Shown here: positions 17,533 through 27,176 of the stretch, piece after piece
Layout: the number at the start of each line of letters is the position of its first letter
How positions within the stretch are numbered: the stretch's first letter is position 1
Assembly: GCF_000231385.2 (NCBI RefSeq)
Contig: NC_018515.1
Span: forward strand, 824,501-888,500
Direction: 5' to 3'
Length of the DNA: 64,000 bases
Source: Desulfosporosinus meridiei DSM 13257
Lineage (GTDB): Bacteria > Bacillota > Desulfitobacteriia > Desulfitobacteriales > Desulfitobacteriaceae
Program-made: the position numbers and the translations under genes
Notes under the pieces: generated by a model
Told to the model about the DNA's origin: nothing
The model's database searches: none
What the model saw: only the letters and a program-made list of their open reading frames with translations

Positions 17533-19062
17533 ATGTCTAATTCTAGACTGAAAGCGAACTTGTTCAATTTAGATAAGGGTTATTACCTATCCAAAAATGA
17601 TCCGCTGTTTTGGAATAAGCTATTTCAGAGACAGACTGACAATCCCGAGGCCATGTTCCATGTTGGAATGGCTGCAGAACGAGAAGCCAAGGACTACTTA
17701 GAAAAATACTATACGACAAGAGTTGACAAGTATCTAAACTTATATCGCAAAACAATAGCGCGCTCATGCAATTTGGTAAAAAGTTCATTTCAGAAGGGAT
17801 TTATACATGCTCGACTGGATTTTCTAAGAATTGAACGAGAAATGCACCTAACTGAATTGAGGATAGCTGAGCTAAATCGACCTACCTCTTATAGTAAGAA
17901 ACAAATAATCCTAATCTTTATTTCTGCTGTTATTTTAAGTATTCTAGGCGCATACGTTTTTTTACCTCATACGGAATCATTGACTATGAATGAACATAAT
18001 CACGCCTATATGTTGCCTTATGAAGTCATAGAAGGCATCCCCCCTGAACTAACAATAATCAGCGATAATCAATTAGTGATAAATATTCCTGAAAAAGATT
18101 CAACTAAAGAGAAGATAGTAAATGCACTCATTGAGAGACTAAAGATGGAATATGAAATGAGTCCTCTAACTGCAACACAAGTAATCGCTGTAGATGATAA
18201 GGATCGTGAAATTGGCAGAGCAATCTGGGAGGGGAAGGGAGAAAATATTCAAGTTTATATTTCCACTATCAAGACTGAAACAGCTCTCGATAACAAAGAA
18301 GTTCAACTCTGGGAGACTACAACAGTTATTAGGAGTGCTTTGTACCAATTCGTTAAAAAGAATGGATATTTGCCTAAAGATTTGTCTGGGCTTAATCAAG
18401 CCTACCCTAATAATTACCTAACAGAATTCCCTCAAGAACCATATAAAATGAAAAATACTGTCACTACCTCACCGACAAGAGATGGGGGGTGGCTCTTTTC
18501 GTATATGGAGTTTTCAGCGGATATGGATCTAGTTTCTATGGTTAAAAAAGCCCTAAAACCAAACCTTTCCTATGATAAGGATATCCCGTTTATGCCCCTA
18601 CGTATTCTAATTGATAAAGCTAATAATAATTTGTTCGTTTTATCCGAGAATCGGATTATTCGCAACTACCCGGTTGCTCTCGGCAAAGATAATTCAACCC
18701 CGGAGGGGAAGCTGTTTATATCTAAAAAAGTTGTGAATCCTGATAAAAATGTTCCTAAAGACAGAAATGTATATGGAACAAGGGCAATGGAGCTGGCCAA
18801 TATGAACTACGCAATACATGGTACAAATACACCTTCAACTATTGGTCAGAATATCTCTCAGGGCTGTGTTCGGATGAATAATTCTGAGATGGAAGAGTTA
18901 TATGCGATGATCCCACTTAATACAGAGGTTGAAATATTTTATAATCTATCTGACATAATTCCAATAGAATCTGATGGTTATGTTCCTCCTAGAAACTTAT
19001 ATTCCAATAGTGGCAACTTGAGGGAAGAAGACCCATTTACAGATTATCACTGGGCAGATTAG
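17533..19062 (+). CDS. Membrane-anchored L,D-transpeptidase (YkuD domain)
   Basis: About 509 residues. A cytoplasmic N-terminal helical region of about 120 residues is followed by one transmembrane segment (about 121-143), an extracytoplasmic region and a C-terminal YkuD catalytic domain. The active site motif HGTNTPSTIG-x6-GCVRM is present with the nucleophilic Cys near residue 445. It would form 3-3 peptidoglycan cross-links or attach proteins to the wall. The long intracellular region before the anchor is atypical. The start is uncertain: ATG at 17533 and TTG at 17527 fit AGAAGGA better than ATG at 17521, which abuts it. Confidence 0.85.
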   Translation: MSNSRLKANLFNLDKGYYLSKNDPLFWNKLFQRQTDNPEAMFHVGMAAEREAKDYLEKYYTTRVDKYLNLYRKTIARSCNLVKSSFQKGFIHARLDFLRIEREMHLTELRIAELNRPTSYSKKQIILIFISAVILSILGAYVFLPHTESLTMNEHNHAYMLPYEVIEGIPPELTIISDNQLVINIPEKDSTKEKIVNALIERLKMEYEMSPLTATQVIAVDDKDREIGRAIWEGKGENIQVYISTIKTETALDNKEVQLWETTTVIRSALYQFVKKNGYLPKDLSGLNQAYPNNYLTEFPQEPYKMKNTVTTSPTRDGGWLFSYMEFSADMDLVSMVKKALKPNLSYDKDIPFMPLRILIDKANNNLFVLSENRIIRNYPVALGKDNSTPEGKLFISKKVVNPDKNVPKDRNVYGTRAMELANMNYAIHGTNTPSTIGQNISQGCVRMNNSEMEELYAMIPLNTEVEIFYNLSDIIPIESDGYVPPRNLYSNSGNLREEDPFTDYHWAD

Positions 19063-19164
19063 GATTTTAGCTTTGTTGTTGGATATGGGAAGATCCTAAA
19101 GGTTACTGATATGAGTAAGTGCACAAGTACAACTATAGAATTCTTCATTAGAGTCTTACCAGAA

Positions 19165-19206
19165 AAACAATTAAATGCCGGCAGATTTGCCGGCATTTAA
19201 TTGTTT
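19165..19206. terminator. Bidirectional intrinsic terminator
   Basis: An 18-bp perfect stem (19165-19182 with 19189-19206, loop AGATTT), GC core GCCGGC, with T tracts on both transcripts, lies between the convergent transpeptidase and exporter genes. Confidence 0.92.
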
Positions 19207-19242
19207 TTAAGCATATTAAAGTAGTAAGAAATGATCGGGAGA

Positions 19243-20316
19243 TTACTGATTTTTCTGTGATTGTTTATTAATCGTGTTAAGCAAATATATTGTTCTTCGA
19301 TTTGCCCAACGCAATTCTGTGGCGACAACAGATACTTCCATTAAAGCTCTTAAATAGAAGACCCCGTTGACTTTTCGATTCCAATTGTCAATGGCTTGGT
19401 CAAATAACTCCCAATAGGCGATATCTTCCACGTAGGTGCCGGTGCTTTTCTTCCCTCGGATGCCTAAGGTAAGGGAAATAATTAATTCATCCAGCTTTTC
19501 GTATCCCATGGATAAAACACCAAGAATTTCTTGGAATTCTAAGGTTATTTCATGAAGCTCAGCAGGGGTATAGGTTTCTCTTCTGCGCGCAACTCTCTGA
19601 TCTGTCATTTGATTAATACTTTCTCCGCGTTCGATAAAGCCACGGCATATTTCCAATAAACGTTCTATAAAGTGGGGGTGCTCTTCGGGAGTTATCTCTT
19701 CCCTGGCATGTTCATAGAGGCTAGTCACTTCGTCCAGGAGATTTTTTTGTTCTGCGGGATCAGGCTTCTGATAATAGGTTAAATCTCCTGCATGGATAAA
19801 TGCATAAAGACTCTCTAAAAAATATCTGGAAGTAACGTGGACTAGAGTGTTGAGATCATTCATTAATTTTGACTTATACCTAGGAGGTGCCAAAATTCGG
19901 TTAATAAACAGTGCCACTCCGAGACCGACGAAGATACTGAGAGACCGATATAAGGCATGAGTGAGAAATGTTTCCCGAGGAGAATCTAAGATAAAAATAA
20001 TAGAAACAATCCCCATAACCATTCCACCCGACCAGCCTAACCTGTTGCAAACTAGGATTAAAAATATGACTGTGGATCCAATAATAATGGGATTTGTACC
20101 CAAAAGTAATCCCATCACTAATGAAAAAACCACAGCGAGTAGATGGATGCTGATTTGTTCCCAAGCATTATTGAGAGATTTACTAAAAGAAGGCTGCATA
20201 TTTACAACCGCGGAAATTGCCGCAAAGGAAGCAGGTTCAATGTTAAATGCTCTGCAAATAAAGAGTGCTGTCGCAACAGCAAGTCCTGTTTTGATAGTTC
20301 GGGCTCCGATAACCAT
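19243..20316 (-). CDS. Aromatic acid exporter family protein (ArAE/FUSC-like)
   Basis: About 357 residues: an N-terminal half with six hydrophobic segments (residues about 5-145) followed by a long soluble helical C-terminal half. This is the layout of the Gram-positive ArAE-like proteins, related to p-hydroxybenzoate efflux pumps. The transported compound is unknown. ATG at 20316 is nine bases after AGGTG; an in-frame GTG at 20328 overlaps that site. Confidence 0.78.
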   Translation of the reverse strand: MVIGARTIKTGLAVATALFICRAFNIEPASFAAISAVVNMQPSFSKSLNNAWEQISIHLLAVVFSLVMGLLLGTNPIIIGSTVIFLILVCNRLGWSGGMVMGIVSIIFILDSPRETFLTHALYRSLSIFVGLGVALFINRILAPPRYKSKLMNDLNTLVHVTSRYFLESLYAFIHAGDLTYYQKPDPAEQKNLLDEVTSLYEHAREEITPEEHPHFIERLLEICRGFIERGESINQMTDQRVARRRETYTPAELHEITLEFQEILGVLSMGYEKLDELIISLTLGIRGKKSTGTYVEDIAYWELFDQAIDNWNRKVNGVFYLRALMEVSVVATELRWANRRTIYLLNTINKQSQKNQ

Positions 20317-20581
20317 TTTTAATCTCACCTTCGATTTCTGGATAAAAATAGTTTACCACATAATAAGAGCTTAAGAAAATTTGATCTTTCACCTAGAAGG
20401 ATATTGATCTATTCAAGCTAGATAAAGAATTATTTTATAAAAGAAGGAGAAAATGTTGCTATAGAGTGCTAAAACAGCTAAGTATCAGAATAAATAAAGG
20501 AATTTAGGGATTCTTTGACGAATAGCAGTACGTTATTCCTATAAATTATTATAAGCAATGAGGAGGAGAACAAAAAAATCT

Positions 20582-21913
20582 ATGCATATTGTCATAGTTG
20601 GGGCTGGAAAAGTAGGCTTTAGTTTAGCCCAGCGTTTATCTGAAGAGGGGCATGAAATTACGGTAATTGAGAATGATGAGGAACGGCGCCTTATTGTCCA
20701 GAACAATTTGGATGTAATGACAATCAGCGGCAATGGAGCAAGTCCACAGGTTCTAGCTGATTTTGGATTATTAAAGGCTGACCTAATGGTTGCCGTGACA
20801 GATCGAGATGAAGTTAACATGATTGCCTGTATGGCTGCTAAACAAGCAGGCGTTTCCCGCACTATAGCTCGGGTAAGAAATCAAGAATATGCCGGAAAAA
20901 ATCAGCTTGAATTCAACAAAGCCTTAGGAATTGACTTAACGATAAATCCAGAAATGGTAACGGCCGTAGAAATTAGTCGCATCCTCCTCACGCCTGCTGC
21001 TTTGGATGTTGAAGACTTTGGAGACGGTAAGGTGCGTCTTTTGGAAGTCCGGATTAGAGCAGAGTCTCCCTATGTTAATATTCAGCTGAAAAAACTGACT
21101 TTGCCGGATCGAATTTTGGTTGTAGGTATATTACGACAAAATAGAATGATTATTCCTCATGGTACGGATTACTTATTGCCCCAAGACAGTGTTTTCTTCG
21201 TTGGAGCACAGTCTGCAATTGAGAAGTTCAGCGAACAATTCTCTGAGACAAAAACAAAGATAGAAAGAGTTATGATTATTGGTGCAGGCCGAATAGGAAG
21301 ACATCTTGCGAAAATTCTCGATCAGGTTGGGATATCAGTCAAAGTTATAGAAAAAAGTCGCGAACGCTGCAACGAATTGGCGAAAATCATTAATAAAGGG
21401 CTTGTGCTCTGTGGCGATGGGACGGATATTGACCTCCTAATCGAAGAGGGCGTTGGAGAAACAGATGCTGTAGTTTGCCTGACCAGTGATGATAAACTCA
21501 ATTTGTTGCTTGCTCTTTTAGCCAAAGACTTGGGAACGCAAAAGACAATTGTTCGTGTGGGGCGTGCCGAGTATATGTCACTAATGGGTAAGGTTGGGGT
21601 CGATGTGATCTTATCTCCTAGACTTCTAACAGCAGGAGTTATTTTACGGCAGGTACGACAAGGGGAAATTGTCTCGGTGTCATTGCTTGAAGGAGCAAAA
21701 GCAGAGGCCATAGAAATTGTAGTCTCAGCAAAAGCGTCGCTAATCGGTCGTAAGCTTAAAGATGCTAAGATACCAGACAACATTTTGATTGGCGCTCTTG
21801 TTCGCGGAAATGAGTTAATTATTCCTGATGGAAACACTATGCTTCAGCCTGGAGATCGAGTAGTGGTTTTCACGCTTCCGAACTTGGTGAAGAAAGTCAG
21901 CAAATTATTTTAA
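20582..21913 (+). CDS. trkA: TrkA, regulatory NAD-binding subunit of Trk potassium uptake
   Basis: About 443 residues in two tandem RCK units, each TrkA-N plus TrkA-C. The Rossmann motifs are IVGAGKVGF at the N-terminus and IIGAGRIGRH in the second half. It gates the TrkH channel from the cytoplasmic face in response to nucleotide. The start at 20582 gives the family-typical MHIVIVGAG; an in-frame ATG at 20558 lies upstream of the AGGAGGAG site and is not usable with it. It precedes trkH by 15 bases. Confidence 0.92.
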   Translation: MHIVIVGAGKVGFSLAQRLSEEGHEITVIENDEERRLIVQNNLDVMTISGNGASPQVLADFGLLKADLMVAVTDRDEVNMIACMAAKQAGVSRTIARVRNQEYAGKNQLEFNKALGIDLTINPEMVTAVEISRILLTPAALDVEDFGDGKVRLLEVRIRAESPYVNIQLKKLTLPDRILVVGILRQNRMIIPHGTDYLLPQDSVFFVGAQSAIEKFSEQFSETKTKIERVMIIGAGRIGRHLAKILDQVGISVKVIEKSRERCNELAKIINKGLVLCGDGTDIDLLIEEGVGETDAVVCLTSDDKLNLLLALLAKDLGTQKTIVRVGRAEYMSLMGKVGVDVILSPRLLTAGVILRQVRQGEIVSVSLLEGAKAEAIEIVVSAKASLIGRKLKDAKIPDNILIGALVRGNELIIPDGNTMLQPGDRVVVFTLPNLVKKVSKLF

Positions 21914-21928
21914 GGCAGGGTAAAGGCA

Positions 21929-23380
21929 GTGAACTATTCGTTAGTAGAAAATATTCTTGGCCGCCTGATGATCTCATTTTCAGGATTTATGGTTATCCCT
22001 TTTTTAGTGGCCTTGATTTGGCAGGAGGGGAGTGTGCTTGCCTTTGTTCTGTCCATAATAATAACTTTGGTTATGGGGCTAATACTTTTAGCGTATGGAA
22101 AGAAAGATGGGCGTATGGGAGTTCGGGAAGGGTTTGTTATTGTAGCTGGTGCTTGGCTATTAACAAGTTTAACCGGAGCATTGCCTTATGCCTTGAGTGG
22201 AGCTGTTCCTACATATCTGGATGGACTTTTTGAATCTGTCTCAGGCTTAACCACAACAGGAGCGAGCGTAATTGATAATGTTGAAATCCTGCCTAAGAGC
22301 ATCCTGCTGTGGAGAAGTTTAACCCACTGGCTTGGGGGTATGGGGATAATTGTCTTATTTATTGTCTTCCTGCCAAATATGACAGGGGCTGTTCATTTAT
22401 TCAATGCTGAAGTCACCGGGCCAACTTCTGAAAGAGTTTTACCAAGAATTCGTGATAATGCTCTAAAGCTTTGGCAAATATACTTTGGCTTAACCGTTGC
22501 TCAAATTTTTCTTTTAATCATAGTAGGCATGAACTGGTTTGATGCTATTAATCATTCCTTTGCTACCATGGCTACAGGAGGGTTCTCTACAAAAAATACA
22601 AGTATAGCGTATTACGACAATCTGTGGATCGAACTTATTATTATTGTTTTTATGATCATCGCTGGAGTTAATTTTAGTTTATATTATCAAGCCTGGCGCT
22701 CCGGGTTAAACAAAATATTTAAAGATATAGAATTTCAATTTTACCTATTGATCATTATAGTTTCAACTCTGCTCATTGCCCTGAGCCTATGGTGGACAAT
22801 GGGGATTGACGGCGGTAATTCCCTGCGGCAGGCTTTATTTCAGGTGGCCTCTATCATAACCACTACGGGGTTCGCGACAGCTAACTTCGATCAGTGGCCT
22901 TCTGCAACAAAGATTATCTTGCTCTGTCTGATGTTTATAGGAGGGAGTGCGGGATCTACTGCTGGTGGGATGAAGGTTTCACGGATTGTTCTGCTTTTTA
23001 AACTCGGTTGGGTAGAGTTGAGAAGAGCAATTCATCCTAAGGCAGTTATTAATGTGCGCTTTGCCAAGAAAACTGTTGATCCAGTCATATTTAATACAGT
23101 GGCTGTTTTTTTCTTTCTCTTTTTATCAATTTTTGCCGTTGCTACTCTCCTACTTGCTGCAATAGGGTTGGAGCCCCTTGATGCCATGAGTGCAGTAGTT
23201 GCGACATTGGGCAATGTCGGGCCGGGTTTTGGGGTAATTGGTCCTACTACGACGTTTTCTTCAATTAACGCTTTTGGAGAGAGTGTCCTTATTCTATGCA
23301 TGCTGCTGGGACGGCTAGAACTCTTTACCTTGTTAGTACTCGTTCAACCCGAATTTTGGCGTAGTCGTAAAGGTTGGTAG
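21929..23380 (+). CDS. trkH: TrkH potassium uptake channel subunit
   Basis: A 483-residue membrane protein with four pore-like repeats. Filter-type segments appear as SGLTTTGASV, MATGGFSTKN, ITTTGFATAN and GNVGPGFG, the pattern for K+ selectivity in the SKT superfamily. It forms the translocating subunit with TrkA. The start is GTG after AGGGTAAAGG, a modest site, with probable coupling to trkA. Confidence 0.93.
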   Translation: MNYSLVENILGRLMISFSGFMVIPFLVALIWQEGSVLAFVLSIIITLVMGLILLAYGKKDGRMGVREGFVIVAGAWLLTSLTGALPYALSGAVPTYLDGLFESVSGLTTTGASVIDNVEILPKSILLWRSLTHWLGGMGIIVLFIVFLPNMTGAVHLFNAEVTGPTSERVLPRIRDNALKLWQIYFGLTVAQIFLLIIVGMNWFDAINHSFATMATGGFSTKNTSIAYYDNLWIELIIIVFMIIAGVNFSLYYQAWRSGLNKIFKDIEFQFYLLIIIVSTLLIALSLWWTMGIDGGNSLRQALFQVASIITTTGFATANFDQWPSATKIILLCLMFIGGSAGSTAGGMKVSRIVLLFKLGWVELRRAIHPKAVINVRFAKKTVDPVIFNTVAVFFFLFLSIFAVATLLLAAIGLEPLDAMSAVVATLGNVGPGFGVIGPTTTFSSINAFGESVLILCMLLGRLELFTLLVLVQPEFWRSRKGW

Positions 23381-23424
23381 ATTCCAATTATTAATCAAAA
23401 ATAATTGACCATTGGAAAAAGGGG

Positions 23425-23466
23425 TCTGCTGTGAAGTGTAAGTTTCCAGCAGATTCTTTCTTTTTA
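23425..23466 (+). terminator. Intrinsic terminator of trkAH
   Basis: TCTGCTG (23425-23431) pairs with CAGCAGA (23447-23453), followed by TTCTTTCTTTTT. It lies 45 bases after the trkH stop. Confidence 0.75.
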
Positions 23467-23663
23467 CTCTGCTGTGTTGGAAGTTTGGGTATTAACGTAA
23501 ATTTAAGCAATTATAGGTTTTTATACAAAAACTCCCATTGTGAGTTTAGTCGCATTATGTTAGATTATCGTAGAAAGAGTAATTAATTGTCATTTTGCAC
23601 ATGACTTTTTTTTATGTCTTTTATGTCTAATGTGTTATTGATTGTGAAAGGAGCTGTAAAGGG

Positions 23664-24326
23664 ATGTCGCCTAATAAACGAGTTTCTCTATCCCGCCGTA
23701 ATTTAATAAAAGGTGGAATATTGCTTGGAACAGTCGCTGCAATAGGTATTATGCCAATTAAAGTTCTAAAAGCTGAAGAAACAGTTAAAGAAAACACGAC
23801 TGCGAAAACAAAAAAGCAAATTGGTTTTAGTTACGACGAAGGAAAGTGTATTAAATGCGAGTCATGTGTAAGGATCTGCCAAGAGACTTACCAATGGGAG
23901 TCTGATTCTCCTTGGAGACGGCTTCTTAAAAATGACAAGGGAAATTCTTTGTCGATGAGTTGCAATCACTGCGCTGACCCCGCTTGTGCTAAAGTGTGTC
24001 CGGTAAAAGCTTATACAAAAAGGGATAGTGACGGCATTGTCATTCATGATTCTACTAAGTGTGTAGGGTGTGGTTATTGTCTCTATGCCTGCCCTTATCA
24101 TGCTCCTCATATTCAGAAAAAAACAGGTGCAGTTTCTAAATGTCATTTCTGTTATAATTTGCAGGACACAGGCTCAGGACCTCGTTGTGTAGGGGTTTGT
24201 CCGACTAAGGCCTTGACCATGGGTGATATGAAGGAACTGTCTCAAAAAGGGAGTCTTGAATATAAAGGGCTGCCTAGCTCGAAAATTACGAATCCATCAA
24301 TGATAATAATTCCAAAAGAAAAATAG
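23664..24326 (+). CDS. Tat-exported 4x[4Fe-4S] electron-transfer subunit (DmsB/NrfC type)
   Basis: A 220-residue iron-sulfur protein. The N-terminus has a twin-arginine signal, SRRNLIKGG followed by a hydrophobic stretch, so it is folded in the cytoplasm and exported. Four Cys clusters follow: CIKCESCVRIC, CNHCADPACAKVCP, CVGCGYCLYACP and CHFCYN...CVGVCP, as in DmsB, NrfC and PhsB. It would move electrons between an NrfD-type quinone-binding subunit (next gene, 27 bases on) and an exported catalytic subunit. No molybdoenzyme catalytic gene adjoins it. Confidence 0.9.
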   Translation: MSPNKRVSLSRRNLIKGGILLGTVAAIGIMPIKVLKAEETVKENTTAKTKKQIGFSYDEGKCIKCESCVRICQETYQWESDSPWRRLLKNDKGNSLSMSCNHCADPACAKVCPVKAYTKRDSDGIVIHDSTKCVGCGYCLYACPYHAPHIQKKTGAVSKCHFCYNLQDTGSGPRCVGVCPTKALTMGDMKELSQKGSLEYKGLPSSKITNPSMIIIPKEK

Positions 24327-24353
24327 AAAAAGTAGACGAGAGGAGGATTCAAA

Positions 24354-25268
24354 ATGGGACATTGGGGTTGGCTTATTGCTATCTACCTTTTCTTAGGCGG
24401 ACTTGGTGCAGGAGCTTATCTAGCTTCTTTTGCAGCAGAAAAAGGTCTTCTAGGTGAAAAAACGAATTTGAATCGTGTGGGTTATGTTGTTTCAGCACCG
24501 ATAGTTGCTTTTGGAGCCTTTTTATTGATTTTTGATTTGGGACAAGGTCTAAAAAAACCCTGGTTGATTATAAATATGTTTCTCAATTTTAGTTCGGTTA
24601 TGACTTGGGGTATTTATATTCTTTCTGCCTTTATCTTCGTAGCTTTTATCAAGGCATTTTTTGTCTGGAAGAAGAGAAACGCTCCGGATGTCATATCGTA
24701 CGTTGGTGCAATATTAGCCGTAGCGACTGCCGCCTATACAGGAATGCTTTTAGCGGTTGTTGAAGGAATACCTTTTTGGAACTCTTACTTGATGCCGGTG
24801 GTTTTTGTAGTATCTGCTCTTTCAACGGGTTTGTCCTTAACATCGCTATTAGCACATTTCTTTGAGAAATACCAAATTCATGAGATGCGTGTCTCTCAAA
24901 TCCATTTAGGATTGGTAGCTACAGAAATCGTTGCGCTTGCTGCTTTTTTTGCACTAATATATTCCGGAAATCAAGGAACAATTGCCAAGATTTCAGCAAA
25001 CATGTTGTTGACAGAATCTCTCTCAATTCCCTTCTGGCTGTTTCTGGTCATTATTGGTTTGGTTGGACCATTAGCGTTTTACCTGCTACAGGCTCGTAGC
25101 AATAAAAAGGCTCTTTTGACATCGAACTATCAGAATTCGGCTCTGAACTCTGTAAGAAGCGGAATCGTATCATTAATTTGTGATGGAGCTGTATTGGTCG
25201 GCGGACTTACTTTACGTTGCTTGATTATTTTTGCGGCGCTTCCGGTTTGGAACGGCATATTAAGTTAG
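24354..25268 (+). CDS. NrfD/PsrC-type membrane subunit
   Basis: A 304-residue polytopic protein with about eight membrane segments and no heme or Cys motif, beginning MGHWGWLIAIYLFLGGLGAG, a start typical of NrfD proteins. It would exchange electrons and protons with menaquinone. GAGAGGAGG precedes the ATG. It forms a two-gene unit with the Tat Fe-S protein; the pair resembles the electron-transfer half of a CISM-type oxidoreductase. Confidence 0.88.
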   Translation: MGHWGWLIAIYLFLGGLGAGAYLASFAAEKGLLGEKTNLNRVGYVVSAPIVAFGAFLLIFDLGQGLKKPWLIINMFLNFSSVMTWGIYILSAFIFVAFIKAFFVWKKRNAPDVISYVGAILAVATAAYTGMLLAVVEGIPFWNSYLMPVVFVVSALSTGLSLTSLLAHFFEKYQIHEMRVSQIHLGLVATEIVALAAFFALIYSGNQGTIAKISANMLLTESLSIPFWLFLVIIGLVGPLAFYLLQARSNKKALLTSNYQNSALNSVRSGIVSLICDGAVLVGGLTLRCLIIFAALPVWNGILS

Positions 25269-25525
25269 TGTAAACGCTCAGGATCGCATAGGAGGTTTAT
25301 AAATACTTTAGGTTTAGGGGGGGATAACTACCCCTCTTCTTATTTGATTTCACATTTATTATAAAACAATTATGCTGGAAGCCTGTGATATTAGATAGCA
25401 GGTAAATTGCTAGGTTTAGAGCAGGAGGGATTGTTTAGATTGGTATTTCTAGTTAAACTAGGATAAGACTCATACATAATATTTAAACGTGTATTTTCTT
25501 TAATGTTTCGAAGGAGGGATTTTCT

Positions 25526-25912
25526 ATGTCAAGAAAAGCTTATACTGCAAAAGGGGCAGTTGCCATTGGCCCCTATTCCCATGCCGTAGAATCTAGGGAA
25601 CTTATTTATCTATCTGGGCAAACCCCAATAGATTCTGCCAGCGGAAAACTTGTTTCAGGTGATATCATTGCCCAAACTGAACAATGCTTTAAGAATTTAT
25701 TCAATGTCTTGGAAGCCTCGGGACTAACTTCCGAGGATGTAATTAAGGTGAATGTTTTTCTGACAGATATGTGCAACTTTAACGCTATGAATTCAGTTTA
25801 TCAAGGAATGTTCACTGCACCTTATCCTGCCAGAACAACAATTGGTGTAGCTTCACTCCCGCTAGAGGCTGAAGTTGAGATAGAGATGATTGCGAGTAGA
25901 AGTCATACCTAA
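25526..25912 (+). CDS. ridA: RidA family reactive intermediate deaminase
   Basis: A 128-residue RidA protein, the usual length. PYSHAVES near the N-terminus, the Arg in YPARTTIGVASLP (about residues 99-107) and the C-terminal VEIEMIA match the trimeric active-site pattern that hydrolyses reactive enamines and imines to keto acids. AAGGAGGG precedes the ATG. It is 30 bases upstream of the TDT transporter gene. Confidence 0.93.
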   Translation: MSRKAYTAKGAVAIGPYSHAVESRELIYLSGQTPIDSASGKLVSGDIIAQTEQCFKNLFNVLEASGLTSEDVIKVNVFLTDMCNFNAMNSVYQGMFTAPYPARTTIGVASLPLEAEVEIEMIASRSHT

Positions 25913-25942
25913 ATCTTTATTTTGCTTGAAGGGACATTAAAT

Positions 25943-27055
25943 ATGCTTGAACGTCATGTCATAAAATACTTTGCACCTGGGTGGTTTGCGGTAGTCATGG
26001 GTACAGGGGGACTTGCTAATGTTTTATATCAATGGCAAGCTACCTTTCCTGTAGGAAAAGTTCTAGGCTTAGGCACAGCAATTCTCGCTGAAATTCTATA
26101 TTTTTTAGTACTTGTTCTATGGGTGATTCGTTGGATTTCTTTTTTTGAGTATGCGTGTAGAGATCTTCATCACCCTGTGGCAAGCAATTTCTTTGTTACC
26201 ATGCCGGTAGCAACTGTCATTGTTGGAACTAATATTTATAATTATTGGAGGCCCTTTATTGGCGAATCAATAACCTTTGTCATTACGAGTAGTGCCTGGA
26301 CGATAGGATTATTAGGAGTCACCTTTTTCTCCTTCTATACAACCTTTAGAATTATTCAGCTTGAAGTGGCGCCTAAGCCAGAAATGACCAATTTTTCTTG
26401 GATTATGGCGCCAATCGCCAATATGGCTACTTTATTATTGGGAAATACTATATTAATACAAAGTCTTAATCATAAACCAAGCTGGAGCGTGTCTATTTTA
26501 ATTTTAAACGCAATTATGTTTGGGATAGGGTTTTTTCTTTTTATATTTATTAGTGCTGTGATCTTTGTTCGGCTTATTCAACATTCTCTTCCACCAGCCG
26601 AGTTGACACCGTCTTTTGGAATTTTATTAAGCGCAGTTGGGTTGGCAACGATTGCAATTATAGATATGTCAAAGAGTGCTGCTACCCTGGGAGTAATAAA
26701 TTCCGTTGGCCTAGCCAACTTAGGGGCAATAATCATTTGGGGATTTGGATTTTGGGTGATTGGAATTATTTGTCTTATTTGCATTTATCACCTTCGTCGA
26801 GGTGGTATTCCATTTGGATTAGGCTGGTGGGCATTTATCTTTCCGTTAGCTGCTTATACAATAGCGACTCAGAAAATCTCAGGTTTGTTTGTCTCGCCAC
26901 TAACTTTCTGGGTTAGTGTAGTCCTAACAATATTACTTTTGCTACTTTGGGGCTATGTTTTGTTAAGAACCATTGTGGGTATTTTTAAAGGTAATCTTTT
27001 TATGGGTAGCCCGATATTCCAAGAGCCCAAAAAAACTATTATAGTTAAGTCGTAG
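25943..27055 (+). CDS. TDT-family transporter (TehA/SLAC1 fold)
   Basis: About 370 residues with ten predicted membrane segments, beginning YFAPGWFAVVMGTGGLANVL, the characteristic first helix of tellurite-resistance/dicarboxylate (TDT) transporters. Relatives carry C4-dicarboxylates, sulfite or anions; the substrate here is unknown. ATG at 25943 lies eight bases after GAAGGGA; an in-frame TTG at 25922 has no site. Likely cotranscribed with ridA. Confidence 0.85.
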   Translation: MLERHVIKYFAPGWFAVVMGTGGLANVLYQWQATFPVGKVLGLGTAILAEILYFLVLVLWVIRWISFFEYACRDLHHPVASNFFVTMPVATVIVGTNIYNYWRPFIGESITFVITSSAWTIGLLGVTFFSFYTTFRIIQLEVAPKPEMTNFSWIMAPIANMATLLLGNTILIQSLNHKPSWSVSILILNAIMFGIGFFLFIFISAVIFVRLIQHSLPPAELTPSFGILLSAVGLATIAIIDMSKSAATLGVINSVGLANLGAIIIWGFGFWVIGIICLICIYHLRRGGIPFGLGWWAFIFPLAAYTIATQKISGLFVSPLTFWVSVVLTILLLLLWGYVLLRTIVGIFKGNLFMGSPIFQEPKKTIIVKS

Positions 27056-27176
27056 AGTTACTATAAAGATGTTAAGTTGGAGATTGTAAATAAATATTGT
27101 ATCATGGTACATATTGAGGTAATTAAAAAGTAACTGCGGAGAAATCAAGCAAGTTATTGAAAGGTGTGAGCACAGG

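Noticed and set aside
21322-21837. A 171-codon open frame antisense to trkA
   Set aside because: It lies wholly inside trkA on the other strand, has Ser/Pro/Thr-rich shadow composition and no ribosome binding site.
25286-25340. Strong AGGAGG after the NrfD gene
   Set aside because: No start codon lies within reach and no frame follows; nearby AGGGG/CCCCT could be a weak terminator.
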